Origin: Gammaproteobacteria bacterium
GTDB taxonomy: Bacteria; Pseudomonadota; Gammaproteobacteria; HTCC5015
Length of the DNA: 26,278 nucleotides
Direction of reading: 5' to 3'
Assembly (NCBI GenBank): GCA_028284675.1
Contig: JANQRI010000027.1
Span: 1-26,278, forward strand
Shown: piece by piece, positions 9,664-17,672 of the stretch
Numbering within the stretch: position 1 is the stretch's first letter
Layout: every line of letters starts with the position of its first letter
Translations under genes and position numbers: made by a program
Notes under the pieces: model-generated
Told to the model about the DNA's origin: nothing
The model's input: only the letters and a program-made list of their open reading frames with translations
Databases searched by the model: none

Positions 9664-10887
9664 GTGCCGGCATTCGAATACACCGCATTAAACCCACAAG
9701 GCCGAGAGGAACGCGGCGTACTCGAAGGCGACACTGCCCGCACCGTCCGACAGTTGTTGCGCGAACGTAACCTGACCCCGGTCACAGTCACCGAAACGCA
9801 AAAAGCAGAAACCGGCAGCGGCGGAAATAAATTCCGCATACGACTAAAACCGGGAGTTAACACCAAAGATCTGGCACTGATGACCCGGCAGCTGTCGACT
9901 CTGACCCGCTCCGGTTCACCGTTAGAAGAAGCGCTCTCAACCGTTGCCAAGCAAACCAGTAAAAATCATGTGAAAGGCGTGATTCTGGATGTACGCTCAA
10001 AAGTGCTTGAAGGACATTCACTTGCAGCTGCGCTAAAAGAACACCCAAGGGTGTTTCCTGATTTATACCGCGCGACTGTCGCGGCCGGCGAACAATCCGG
10101 CCATCTCGATCTGGTGCTGGACAGGCTTGCCGATTACACCGAATCACGCCAGGAAATGAATCAGAAAGTCGGCATGGCACTGACCTATCCGATTATCCTC
10201 AGTGCGGTTGCACTGCTGATTATCACCGGGCTGTTGACCTATGTCGTGCCGGAAGTCGTGCAGGTATTCGATAACATTGGCCAGGATCTGCCATTATTGA
10301 CGCGCACGCTGATCGCGGTCAGCGATCTGTTCAAAGACTTTGGTGTACTGATTCTAATTGCAGTCGCCGCATTGTTTTATGGATTTAAACGCCTGCTGCG
10401 CAATCCTGATTACCGGCAACGTTACGATCGCATGATTCTGAACCTGCCGATTATCGGTAACCTTGCGCAGGGACTGAATACCGCACGCTTTGCGCGCACA
10501 TTGAGCATCCTGGCCGCCAGCGGCGTACCAATACTTGAATCGCTGCGAATTTCTGCGCAGGTTATACGCAACCTGCCGATGCGTCAGGCGGTGGAAACCG
10601 CCGCATCCCGCGTACGGGAAGGCGCCAGCATCAGCCAGTCACTGGAAAAATCCGGCTTTTTCCCACCGATGACCGTACATTTAATCGCCAGCGGTGAAAC
10701 CAGCGGCAAACTCGAGGAAATGCTGGAACGAGCCGCGCATTATCAGGAACGTGAAACAACGACAACTATTACGACAATTGTCGGTCTATTTGAACATATG
10801 ATGATCCTCGCAATGGGCGTTGTCGTATTAGTTATTGTCCTGGCAATTTTATTGCCGATTTTTGACCTGAATCAGATGGTAAAATAA
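9664..10887 (+). CDS. gspF: Type II secretion inner-membrane platform protein GspF
   Basis: GspF is the polytopic platform protein contacted by GspE. The 407-residue protein has two T2SSF domains (about 70-193 and 273-395) and three membrane helices (about 172-195, 225-243, 379-400), as expected. It opens PAFEYTALN, the usual start of GspF. The start codon is GTG at 9664, with a weak AGGA 12 nt upstream that overlaps the gspE stop. No in-frame ATG gives a sensible N-terminus. It is the last recognisable gsp gene in the window. Confidence 0.96.
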   Translation: MPAFEYTALNPQGREERGVLEGDTARTVRQLLRERNLTPVTVTETQKAETGSGGNKFRIRLKPGVNTKDLALMTRQLSTLTRSGSPLEEALSTVAKQTSKNHVKGVILDVRSKVLEGHSLAAALKEHPRVFPDLYRATVAAGEQSGHLDLVLDRLADYTESRQEMNQKVGMALTYPIILSAVALLIITGLLTYVVPEVVQVFDNIGQDLPLLTRTLIAVSDLFKDFGVLILIAVAALFYGFKRLLRNPDYRQRYDRMILNLPIIGNLAQGLNTARFARTLSILAASGVPILESLRISAQVIRNLPMRQAVETAASRVREGASISQSLEKSGFFPPMTVHLIASGETSGKLEEMLERAAHYQERETTTTITTIVGLFEHMMILAMGVVVLVIVLAILLPIFDLNQMVK

Positions 10888-10925
10888 CGCGCCAGCGTTA
10901 TTACCCGCAACACCGGAGCAATCCA

Positions 10926-11396
10926 ATGCAGTACTTAAAACTTCTCACCGGCATCGCACTATTAATAGGCACAACAACCCAGGCCGCAGAGGTCTATAGA
11001 TCCACCGACGAGCACGGCAATACCGTCTACTCCGGACAACCGCCCGGTGAACAGGAAGACACCCGCGAAACCATCGTGCTGCCGCCCGGCCCGAGTGCAA
11101 CAGAACGTGAACGCGCATTACAACGCGCACGCGAACAAAAACAAATCGCCGACAGCCTGGAACGCAAACGCACAAAAAAACAACAGAATGAACGAAATGA
11201 ACTCGAATCTTTAAGAAATGCTGTCAAACAGGCCGAAGCCGAGCTGATCAAAGCAAAAGAAGTCGGCCCGGGCGACCGCAAAGGCACTGCCGGCGGCGGC
11301 AGCCGCTTTACGCAAAGCTATATCAGCCGCGTCGAAACTGCGGAAAAAAAACTGGAAGAAGCCAAAGAAGCGTTAAAGAAAAAAAGAAAACCGTAG
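10926..11396 (+). CDS. DUF4124 domain-containing periplasmic protein
   Basis: This 156-residue protein has a signal peptide (hydrophobic core about 5-16, cleavage near TQA-AEV at 20-21). The DUF4124 signature follows directly: AEVYRSTDEHGNTVYSGQPP. The rest (about 60-156) is a highly charged Glu/Lys/Arg coiled coil ending in a poly-Lys stretch. DUF4124 proteins are small exported proteins of unknown role, common in gammaproteobacteria. GGAGCA lies 5 nt before the ATG. It follows gspF by 38 nt on the same strand and is probably co-transcribed. Whether it serves secretion is not known. Confidence 0.9.
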   Translation: MQYLKLLTGIALLIGTTTQAAEVYRSTDEHGNTVYSGQPPGEQEDTRETIVLPPGPSATERERALQRAREQKQIADSLERKRTKKQQNERNELESLRNAVKQAEAELIKAKEVGPGDRKGTAGGGSRFTQSYISRVETAEKKLEEAKEALKKKRKP

Positions 11397-11411
11397 GCTG
11401 CTGGTCGTTAT

Positions 11412-11442
11412 TTAAGATCCACTATCTAACACAGTGGCTTAA
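11412..11442 (+). terminator. Stem-loop downstream of the gsp/DUF4124 operon
   Basis: TTAAG..CCACT pairs with AGTGG.CTTAA around a 9-nt loop, with a 2-nt bulge in the left arm. It begins 15 nt after the DUF4124 stop. No U-tract follows, so it is not a clean Rho-independent terminator. It could protect the mRNA 3' end. Confidence 0.3.
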
Positions 11443-11494
11443 ATCCAATCACACATTATCAATAAAAGTGTTGGCACTTAATCACAGTCATATC

Positions 11495-11700
11495 ATTCCT
11501 GCGCAGGCAGGAATCCAGTATTTCATTCAACAGATTTGATGCGAAAAGCAAGGGCAGACAAACAAGCAGCCATATACACCACCAGTCATTCCTGCGCAGG
11601 CAGGAATCCAGTATTTCATTCAACAGATTTGATACGAAAAACAAAGGCAGACAAACAAGCAACCATATACACCGCCAGTCATTCCTGCGCAGAAATGACT
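11495..11700 (+). repeat. Tandem 93-bp repeat array 1 on a 20-bp palindrome
   Basis: Three copies of ATTCCTGCGCAGGCAGGAAT or its start lie at 11495, 11588 and 11681, exactly 93 nt apart. The spacers between them (TCCAGTATTTCATTCAACAG..., then a purine-rich part and CCATATACACC.CCAGTC) are nearly identical. The third copy is cut after its first half. The palindrome resembles dRS3/REP-like elements scattered in many proteobacterial genomes. The array lies between two convergent genes, where the hairpins could also end transcription from both sides. Because 93 is a multiple of three, the array leaves a spurious 100-codon open frame. Confidence 0.85.
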
Positions 11701-11781
11701 GAGTCGCGATGAAGAAAAAACCCATCATGGACAGATCTATAGGATCAAATTCACTCGTCATCTTGACGACGGTGAACCTGG

Positions 11782-11801
11782 ATTCCTGCCTACGCAGGAA
11801 T
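11782..11801 (-). repeat. Palindromic repeat copy, opposite orientation
   Basis: ATTCCTGCCTACGCAGGAAT is flanked by GG on the left and GACAGG on the right, so it faces opposite to array 1. It follows that array and shares the flank ACCTGG with the copies at 11832 and 15029. Confidence 0.8.
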
Positions 11802-11831
11802 GACAGGATTATGATTGAGTGTCAGACCTGG

Positions 11832-11851
11832 ATTCCTGCCTGCGCAGGAAT
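11832..11851 (-). repeat. Palindromic repeat copy, opposite orientation
   Basis: ATTCCTGCCTGCGCAGGAAT lies 50 nt after the previous copy in the same orientation. Its right flank (GACAGGGTTGCGAATGCA) recurs almost unchanged after the copy at 15029, as part of a larger duplication. The remaining 11852-11935 shows nothing else I can name. Confidence 0.8.
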
Positions 11852-11935
11852 GACAGGGTTGCGAATGCATGCTTAGACCGAAGCCACTACAGTTCAGAAA
11901 TAATACAGCCAAATATCACACTTTGACCATACATA

Positions 11936-14554
11936 CTACAGCTCATCCTGATACGTGAGCCCCAAATAAAACAAATACAACATATGGCTGGAGCGATCAT
12001 ACCCAAGCTTGATCGAACCTTCCTGCAGCTTTTTCACTGCAGCCTCTGTATCAGCCAAAGTGTGATTGCCTTCTATGGCTGCAATTAGTGCATTCGCGAA
12101 TTGATCAGAGGTAATATCTGAAGAGCGTATATGCTGGAGAAGGGAGTCTTTTACAAGATCAACTTGAGAAGAACTTGATTCCTGCTTTGAACGATATGCC
12201 GCTGCTAATGAATACGCAAATGCAGCCAATTCTTTTTGAGCTTCACTGACTTTTATTTCGCCGCTGCGATCATACACAAAGATTTTACGATCCAACCCCT
12301 CAGGCTCGGCAATTACCTCCAAAATCAACTCCGGTATCTCGCCACCCAGGTAATCACCAGCCAACTCTGCAACATGGTCATTCAGCACATCAAAAGTAAT
12401 CGGATTCTCCGAACTGGCAAAATGGTTGATCTCCGTCTCCAACCAAAATTTAAACTCCTGCTCTGCATCACCCGGATTTTGTAAACCATACGTGCTCAGT
12501 GCAGCTTTAAGCCGGCTCATATCTTCAGCTCCAAACACTAATGGCGCTTCCGGACGCAATCTTACCGGCTTAAGTGCAGGCGGCAAGCCCAGCAATGCGA
12601 CTTTTATTGGTTCTGAAAACCAATTCGCAGATGGCATGCCAGATGCAGGACGTTCACTTATATCGTCCTGCTCAAAATCTTTTGGGCTTAGCCTGGACTC
12701 TTTAATCATGCCCTTAATATAACTAAGATAACCCTTAATCATTACATACTCATTACGATCAAGTGTTTCTTTTTCTATCGCCTTATTAGCCTCTAACTGA
12801 TACTGCGCCATTGCCGCCAATATCAAGCGAATTTGTGCAGGTGAATAAACTGCATTCGGGTTATTCGGCATTGCAGACACTTCAGCAAGCTCTCCATCCA
12901 CACCGGAAGCAAGCGCCCGTATGAATGCTTCGTGACGGCTCATTTCCGCATCAACCATACTCACTAAATTTTGTCGCTGAGTTTTATTCATATATTTTAA
13001 GGCCAAAAGCGCCTCAATGTTTGTAAGTTGATCTAAGTCCTGAAGCAAACCCAGAATTTCCTCAACTTCTAATTCGTCAGGCTCCAAATCCTTTAAGTAA
13101 TCATCCGAATCATTAATTCCATCAGCACCACTGGCTCTGATCGGTCCGTTTTCATTTGTATTAGAACGTTCTGTATTTTCCGGTTTTGATGGGTTTAGCG
13201 TGTTTTGGGGTTGTAAGCCAATCACGCCAGTATTGTTCTGTTGATCCGGGTCCGATGGTTTGACATTAATAAACGGCGAACGCTCAGTATTATTCGGTAA
13301 TTCAGTCGGGATGGTGCTCTCTTCACTGGTCACTACGGATAAATCAACATCGTTTTTGAGCTGTTGCCCAACTGTACTGCCGGTTTGGTTTTCACTACGC
13401 TGGTCCGGGTTAAAAGTATCACCTGCATTGGCTTTCGCAACACCATAACGCTGCATCACACCTTCCGGAGTTAAGCCAGTGCTTTTGTTACTGCTCAAAC
13501 CACTGGCCTGTAACCAGCTGTCTCCACCTCTCAGAATAAACTGACCCAAATCTTTCAGGGGTCCGACCAGGTTGATCGGCACGGGTACGGTAGTGTTATT
13601 GTTCAGCTTCACCGGTAACTGATAACCCAGCACGTAGGTTTCATTTAGGCCTTTACCGGCTGCATCCGATTTCTGATTTGCCACAAGGCCGTTTTGTAAT
13701 GGACTGGATCGGTCAGCGACCGTGCTCAGACTTAAGTTTGGATACAATTGCTTGAAGCTTTGATGCCCCGACGTATTGGCCGTTTCCAGCCGTTTCAACT
13801 GCGTCCGGGTATGATTCAGTGCGACCCGGTCCGCTTCGGTATTAAGTGCCTGTGTATAGCGTTGCTGTAAGCCCTTTAAAGTCACACTGGCATCAGCATT
13901 CAATATCGGTATAAAGAACCGTGCATTCTCTGCCTGTGAAAGTAAACCGATCAGATCCTGCAGAGACCCGACCAGTGCCAAATGATCTCCGTCGCCCGCG
14001 GTTTGTAAGCCCAATGCATATTCGGTATTCAGACCCATGTTTCGATCCGCTGCACGGTTAATTGTCAGTTGTGCCGCCGGGCTTAATAACTCCAGACTTA
14101 ATGTGCCGGAAATCTTACTCAGCCCCTGGTTCAGCACGGAAATATTGCTGGGAATCGGCGCGGTGGCCGGACCTGAAATACTATGAGGCACAGTTCCGCT
14201 TACCGGCGAATTGCCCGCTCCCTGAGTTGCACCGGGGGTCGCACCGGGTTGATTGGCCGGCTTGGGCGTATAGGCCGGTATCGGTTCGGGTGTGTAAGGT
14301 GTCAGCTCATATCCCGGGCGTGGCGGCTTATTCTGCGGGGCATTGGGATTCAAAAGCACAGGCGCCGGCATCAGGGGCCCCGGTGCAACCGGTGTTGTCA
14401 CTGTGGGTGGTGGCGCCACTATTTGCGCCAGGCGCTGCTGCGACAAACCCTGCTGAAATTGCCGTTCAGCGGGCATATCGGAGCCTACATCCATCATAAC
14501 ACCAGCCTGCGCGCTGCTGCCGCTGGATATACTGCTCGTGTCCTGAATCGCCAT
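11936..14554 (-). CDS. Large Pro-rich/helical protein of unknown function
   Basis: This 872-residue protein has an ATG at 14554 preceded by CAGGTA. It has no signal peptide or membrane helix. Residues about 47-135 are rich in Pro, Thr and Ala. Two related units follow at about 174-236 (LNTEYALGLQ, LVGSLQDL, LQQRYTQA) and 302-373 (LNETYVLGYQ, LVGPLKDL, VMQRYGVA). Residues about 375-490 are Asn/Ser/Pro-rich and probably disordered. The C-terminal ~380 residues are acidic and helical. Residues about 522-585 (from MNKTQRQNL through MPNNPNA to LAAMAQYQLEAN) resemble part of each repeat of the giant protein at 1-4827. I do not recognise the family. A decayed copy of its 3' end lies at 15089-15310, so the gene once had a paralogue beside it. 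It is convergent with the gsp operon. Confidence 0.85.
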   Translation of the reverse strand: MAIQDTSSISSGSSAQAGVMMDVGSDMPAERQFQQGLSQQRLAQIVAPPPTVTTPVAPGPLMPAPVLLNPNAPQNKPPRPGYELTPYTPEPIPAYTPKPANQPGATPGATQGAGNSPVSGTVPHSISGPATAPIPSNISVLNQGLSKISGTLSLELLSPAAQLTINRAADRNMGLNTEYALGLQTAGDGDHLALVGSLQDLIGLLSQAENARFFIPILNADASVTLKGLQQRYTQALNTEADRVALNHTRTQLKRLETANTSGHQSFKQLYPNLSLSTVADRSSPLQNGLVANQKSDAAGKGLNETYVLGYQLPVKLNNNTTVPVPINLVGPLKDLGQFILRGGDSWLQASGLSSNKSTGLTPEGVMQRYGVAKANAGDTFNPDQRSENQTGSTVGQQLKNDVDLSVVTSEESTIPTELPNNTERSPFINVKPSDPDQQNNTGVIGLQPQNTLNPSKPENTERSNTNENGPIRASGADGINDSDDYLKDLEPDELEVEEILGLLQDLDQLTNIEALLALKYMNKTQRQNLVSMVDAEMSRHEAFIRALASGVDGELAEVSAMPNNPNAVYSPAQIRLILAAMAQYQLEANKAIEKETLDRNEYVMIKGYLSYIKGMIKESRLSPKDFEQDDISERPASGMPSANWFSEPIKVALLGLPPALKPVRLRPEAPLVFGAEDMSRLKAALSTYGLQNPGDAEQEFKFWLETEINHFASSENPITFDVLNDHVAELAGDYLGGEIPELILEVIAEPEGLDRKIFVYDRSGEIKVSEAQKELAAFAYSLAAAYRSKQESSSSQVDLVKDSLLQHIRSSDITSDQFANALIAAIEGNHTLADTEAAVKKLQEGSIKLGYDRSSHMLYLFYLGLTYQDEL

Positions 14555-14684
14555 TACCTGTTGTGCCTGCCATACCCTTTAAAACCAATACGCAGACTAT
14601 GCCAAAACAGCCGGATTAACGGTATTGAACGTTGGTTATAACTAAAGACTGCTTATTAACGAAAGTAATAACCACAAATATGTC

Positions 14685-14892
14685 ATTCCTGTGTAGGCAG
14701 GAATCCAGGGTGTTATTCAATAGACCTGATAAGAAAAAACTAGGGTGACCAAACACGCGGCCATATACATCGCTTGTCATTCCTGCGCAGGCAGGAATCC
14801 AAGGTATTATTCAACAGATCCGACAAGAAAAAACAAAAGTGACCAAACACGCAGCCACATTCATCACCCGGCATTCCTGCGCAGGCAGGAAT
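14685..14892 (+). repeat. Tandem 94-bp repeat array 2, homologous to array 1
   Basis: Three palindrome copies start at 14685 (a variant with GTGTAGG), 14779 and 14873, 94 nt apart. The spacers (TTATTCAA.AGA.C.GA.AAGAAAAAAC and CCATATACATC) match those of array 1 at about two positions in three. The array lies just upstream of the 872-codon gene's start. From 14893 to 15028 I see only AT-rich sequence with no supported feature. Confidence 0.85.
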
Positions 14893-15028
14893 CCAGAATA
14901 CTGTAAACTGCATAACAATAAAGCGGCAATGATCTTACGTGAAAAACAACTAAAAAATGCAAGCACGCATAAAAAACACGATTAGCGGGATTCAATTAAC
15001 TCATCATTTTTAGGGCGTTTATACCTGG

Positions 15029-15048
15029 ATTCCTGCCTACGCAGGAAT
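15029..15048 (-). repeat. Palindromic repeat copy, opposite orientation
   Basis: ATTCCTGCCTACGCAGGAAT sits between ACCTGG and AACAGGGTTGTGAATGCA. It is the counterpart of the copy at 11832, at the edge of the duplicated segment that contains the pseudogene 15089-15310. Confidence 0.8.
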
Positions 15049-15088
15049 AACAGGGTTGTGAATGCAAGCTTATATCGAAGCCATCACA

Positions 15089-15310
15089 CTACAGCTCATC
15101 CTGATGCGTGAGCCCAATATAAAACAAATACTAAATATGGCTGGAGCAATCACATCCAACACTGATAGATTTCTCTTTCAACTTCGCCACTGCAGCCTTT
15201 GTATCAGCCAAAGTATGATTGTTTTCTATAGCACCAATGCATTCGCAAAATCATCAGAGATAATATCTGAAGGAGGCACCCCATACCTAAAACAGTATCA
15301 ACTGCACTGA
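15089..15310 (-). pseudogene. Decayed 3' fragment of a paralogue of the 872-codon gene
   Basis: Read on the minus strand, this stretch encodes the last ~60 residues of the protein at 11936-14554 in broken form. It reads IISDDFANAL, then a 4-nt deletion shifts the frame, then AIENNHTLADTKAAVAKL and SSHI, an in-frame TAG, and YLFYIGLTHQDEL before the same terminal TAG. DNA identity is obvious from about 15089 to 15285 and fades near 15310, where an internal deletion precedes a last match to the AGTTGAT region. The 5' part of the paralogue is gone. No feature is visible between 15311 and 15409. Confidence 0.88.
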
Positions 15311-15409
15311 AGCGCCCAAAAGAAATCTTAGGAAAACCAAAGAAACATGAAGGAAAAAATAAAAATCGCAAACGATCAAATTTTATCGAACAGACTCATA
15401 TCATATACA

Positions 15410-16561
15410 TCAATCCGTTTGCTCGCCATTCAACCCTTGAGACAAACTGGATTCAACATTGTCATAAAAAGCTTTCAGTGCAGCAGTCGAGCCTCCATAA
15501 TTCGGTTGATAGTCACCACTTAAAACAATATCTGTTATTCTTTGGAAAGCACGTAACGATTCAGCATATACTTTTCGATAAGCATCAGCATTTGGGCTTG
15601 ATTCCATAGTCTGGCGCATTCTTTCACCCATTTTTTGAAACGCAGAATCAGCATCCTGCGAACCAAATTGCTTATAGATATTAAAAAACAGCATGTTCGA
15701 TGCAACTCTCGTAATATGCAGAATATTCATATTGCCCTGCAAGTGATCAGCTACAGTGTCGCCGACTTCATCTTCATCAAATGAATCTTTAGAGTTTAAA
15801 AACTCAAGCAAATTACGAAACGAGCTTAACGTATTTTGGAAATCACTGTTATCTGGTTCATTGTCAGGAGCCTGATTGTCAATAATTGAAAGCATAAAGC
15901 TTGCGACATAATCCAAAGAGTCTTGCTGAATTTCCTGTTGTTCTTCATCAGACAGCTTACGCTCTTCGCCATCAGGCATTGTGATTGTTTTATTCGAAAG
16001 ATCTTGCCATTCATGCATCACATCAAAAAACGAGTCACCTAAAAAAGGGTCATCAAATTGATCCATTGCCTGCAAATGCACCTGTATAAAATGCCTGCCC
16101 AATTGACGCCTGATCTCCTGTTTAATGCCATCAATCTGATCCTGAACTGTGTTTTCAGTATTCTCAGCTGATGGCTGCCCTGCGCCTTCTGCTGCAACGA
16201 TTTCATTCGGTCGTCCACCCTCAGGGGCTTGTATGCCACCCGGCTTCACCTCACTGGTAACAGGACTTTTGGCAGGCAGGCCTTCGGGTGTATTGGTAGT
16301 CACGATGCTTTGCTGTGCGGGCGCACCCGGCTCTTCGCTGTTGCGCTCGAATGTAAACTCAGGTGTTTTTGAATCCGGGTTATATTCCACCGGCTGACCG
16401 TTGCTGCTGTCCGGGTTTAATGTAAACGGACTGCCGATCGGTTTGGTTTTAATGTTTTTCGGGTCGGTCAGATTATCGGTCAAGCCACGATCACCGGTTG
16501 GCGGAGTATCCGGCAATGTATTCGGTAACAATGGTTTCTCATCCGTTAAATCGAATTTCAA
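15410..16561 (-). CDS. Unknown protein with Pro/Asn-rich N-terminus, possibly 5'-truncated
   Basis: The frame is 383 codons. The first ~135 residues are rich in Pro, Asn, Thr, Glu and Gly and probably disordered. The rest is acidic and helical (a coiled region around 190-215, then helices to the end). The only possible start before the conserved-looking part is TTG at 16561, without a Shine-Dalgarno. A stop lies in frame at 16577-16579, and the first internal Met is beyond residue 160. Composition links it to the 872-codon protein and to the tail of the giant protein. No signal peptide is seen. Either it uses a TTG start, or the 5' end was lost where the adjacent AT-rich island begins. I do not recognise the family. 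Confidence 0.65.
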   Translation of the reverse strand: MKFDLTDEKPLLPNTLPDTPPTGDRGLTDNLTDPKNIKTKPIGSPFTLNPDSSNGQPVEYNPDSKTPEFTFERNSEEPGAPAQQSIVTTNTPEGLPAKSPVTSEVKPGGIQAPEGGRPNEIVAAEGAGQPSAENTENTVQDQIDGIKQEIRRQLGRHFIQVHLQAMDQFDDPFLGDSFFDVMHEWQDLSNKTITMPDGEERKLSDEEQQEIQQDSLDYVASFMLSIIDNQAPDNEPDNSDFQNTLSSFRNLLEFLNSKDSFDEDEVGDTVADHLQGNMNILHITRVASNMLFFNIYKQFGSQDADSAFQKMGERMRQTMESSPNADAYRKVYAESLRAFQRITDIVLSGDYQPNYGGSTAALKAFYDNVESSLSQGLNGEQTD

Positions 16562-16777
16562 ACGATTGATTATTAATTAAATCAGCCACTTACGGCGTTT
16601 GCTAATTTTAAACCGCAGTTGAAAAATCAATGACTTACGGTTCAGTAATATTTCAAATTAGCACAAATTTAGCACATGTGCTTATTTATGCTGCTCCAAT
16701 GAATATAACCATTTGCAAATAAACACACAATAAAGCGTATTCACATAAAAATTTTAAGCCTACGGATAGCTGTATCA
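16562..16777. other. AT-rich junction with palindromes and direct repeats, possible island edge
   Basis: No gene is seen here. There is a direct repeat ACTTACGG (16588-16595 and 16633-16640), inverted arms TGCTAATTT (16600-16608) and AAATTAGCA (16655-16663), a second similar box AAATTTAGCA (16665-16674), and a perfect 12-bp palindrome AGCACATGTGCT (16671-16682). It separates the chromosomal-looking genes from the defence operon. Such clustered repeats could be recombinase sites, but no matching core was found near the integrase end. Confidence 0.4.
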
Positions 16778-17647
16778 CTAATCATTTTTTCGAGCTACCC
16801 ATTGGGTGTGTTCTCTGGAAAATGCGGTTTCGCTATTAATGACAAATTCAGACAATTTTTCCTCATCTCGTATAGAGGAAGACTCACCTTTTATTAACAT
16901 AATTTCATGTGCTGCCAATGAGTAAGATGACTTAAGCTCATTATATTTGTTTGCCTGCACCCAGGTAACTACCGCACTGGCAGCAGTAGCTATAACCTCT
17001 ATTGGTAATGAGTTCGCTGGTTCCTTTATCCTATATAACAATAGAAATATTGCTAATAAATGCAAAATAATAGAAGCAGAAAACCAACGTTTAGCTAGAC
17101 GTTTATTCAACTGAGATTTTTTAGAATACCATAAAGACTGATTATTAACGCGATCCTCTAAATAAACTTCCAACCTTTCTGACCATAACAAACCACGAAT
17201 TTGTAACATTTTTTCCGATATCGCTTCACCTAAATCAGGAGTCCACTCTAGAACATGAGATAAAGATTTGTTTTGATCAAGAATCGCTTTTAAATCACTT
17301 AAAAATTCTTTTTGTGCTTGCTCTGTAGGAACATCGTTTTTGTATGGTTCAGACTTCATTACCCAACGCCATGTGCGAGTTTTAACAGATTCAGCTACAG
17401 CTCGTCCGTTGTACCATATATCCTCTGGCTTACGTACTTTAAGTAAAATTAAAATGCCTAAAGTAATCAAAAAAAATGCTGCTGACGCGATCGCCCCGTA
17501 TACATTTTCTGGATAAGCATATGCAACCGTAGCTGCTAAGACAAGCAATAAAAGATAGTACCGCAGTGCACTAAAATAATGATGTTGGCCTTTCAAGGAT
17601 GCCCTATCAGCAGATTTATATAGCGCGGGGAAATCTTGCTCTTCCAT
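16778..17647 (-). CDS. SLATT/DUF4231-type membrane effector
   Basis: SLATT proteins are predicted pore-forming effectors that respond to nucleotide signals in bacterial conflict systems. From the ATG at 17647 the protein has 289 residues. It starts EEQDFPALYKSAD, then two adjacent membrane helices (about 30-45 and 50-70). The family's WYNGRAVAES...TWRW segment follows (78-95), then a long cytoplasmic helical part, a second helix pair (about 190-205 and 217-232), and a C-terminal helical tail. The strong AAGGTGG lies 11 nt before this ATG and 5 nt before an in-frame GTG at 17653, so the start may be two codons earlier. It is the last gene of the six-gene operon, starting 25 nt after the TIR gene. 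It is most likely the membrane-damaging output of that operon. The effector role is inferred. Confidence 0.85.
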   Translation of the reverse strand: MEEQDFPALYKSADRASLKGQHHYFSALRYYLLLLVLAATVAYAYPENVYGAIASAAFFLITLGILILLKVRKPEDIWYNGRAVAESVKTRTWRWVMKSEPYKNDVPTEQAQKEFLSDLKAILDQNKSLSHVLEWTPDLGEAISEKMLQIRGLLWSERLEVYLEDRVNNQSLWYSKKSQLNKRLAKRWFSASIILHLLAIFLLLYRIKEPANSLPIEVIATAASAVVTWVQANKYNELKSSYSLAAHEIMLIKGESSSIRDEEKLSEFVINSETAFSREHTQWVARKND

Positions 17648-17672
17648 TTTCACAATTACCACCTTAATCTTT

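Noticed and set aside
11459..11761. Minus-strand open frame of 100 codons with a repeated SCLRRND-type peptide
   Set aside because: It is the 93-bp repeat array read in frame; 93 is a multiple of three, so each unit stays open. No ribosome binding site, and the peptide is a known kind of repeat artefact.
11495..11851. CRISPR array
   Set aside because: The stretches between the palindromes are conserved, not unique spacers, the unit is 93 bp, and no cas gene is present.
15062..15310. Plus-strand open frame of 82 codons
   Set aside because: It lies antisense on the decayed 3' fragment of the 872-codon gene, whose minus-strand match is clear.
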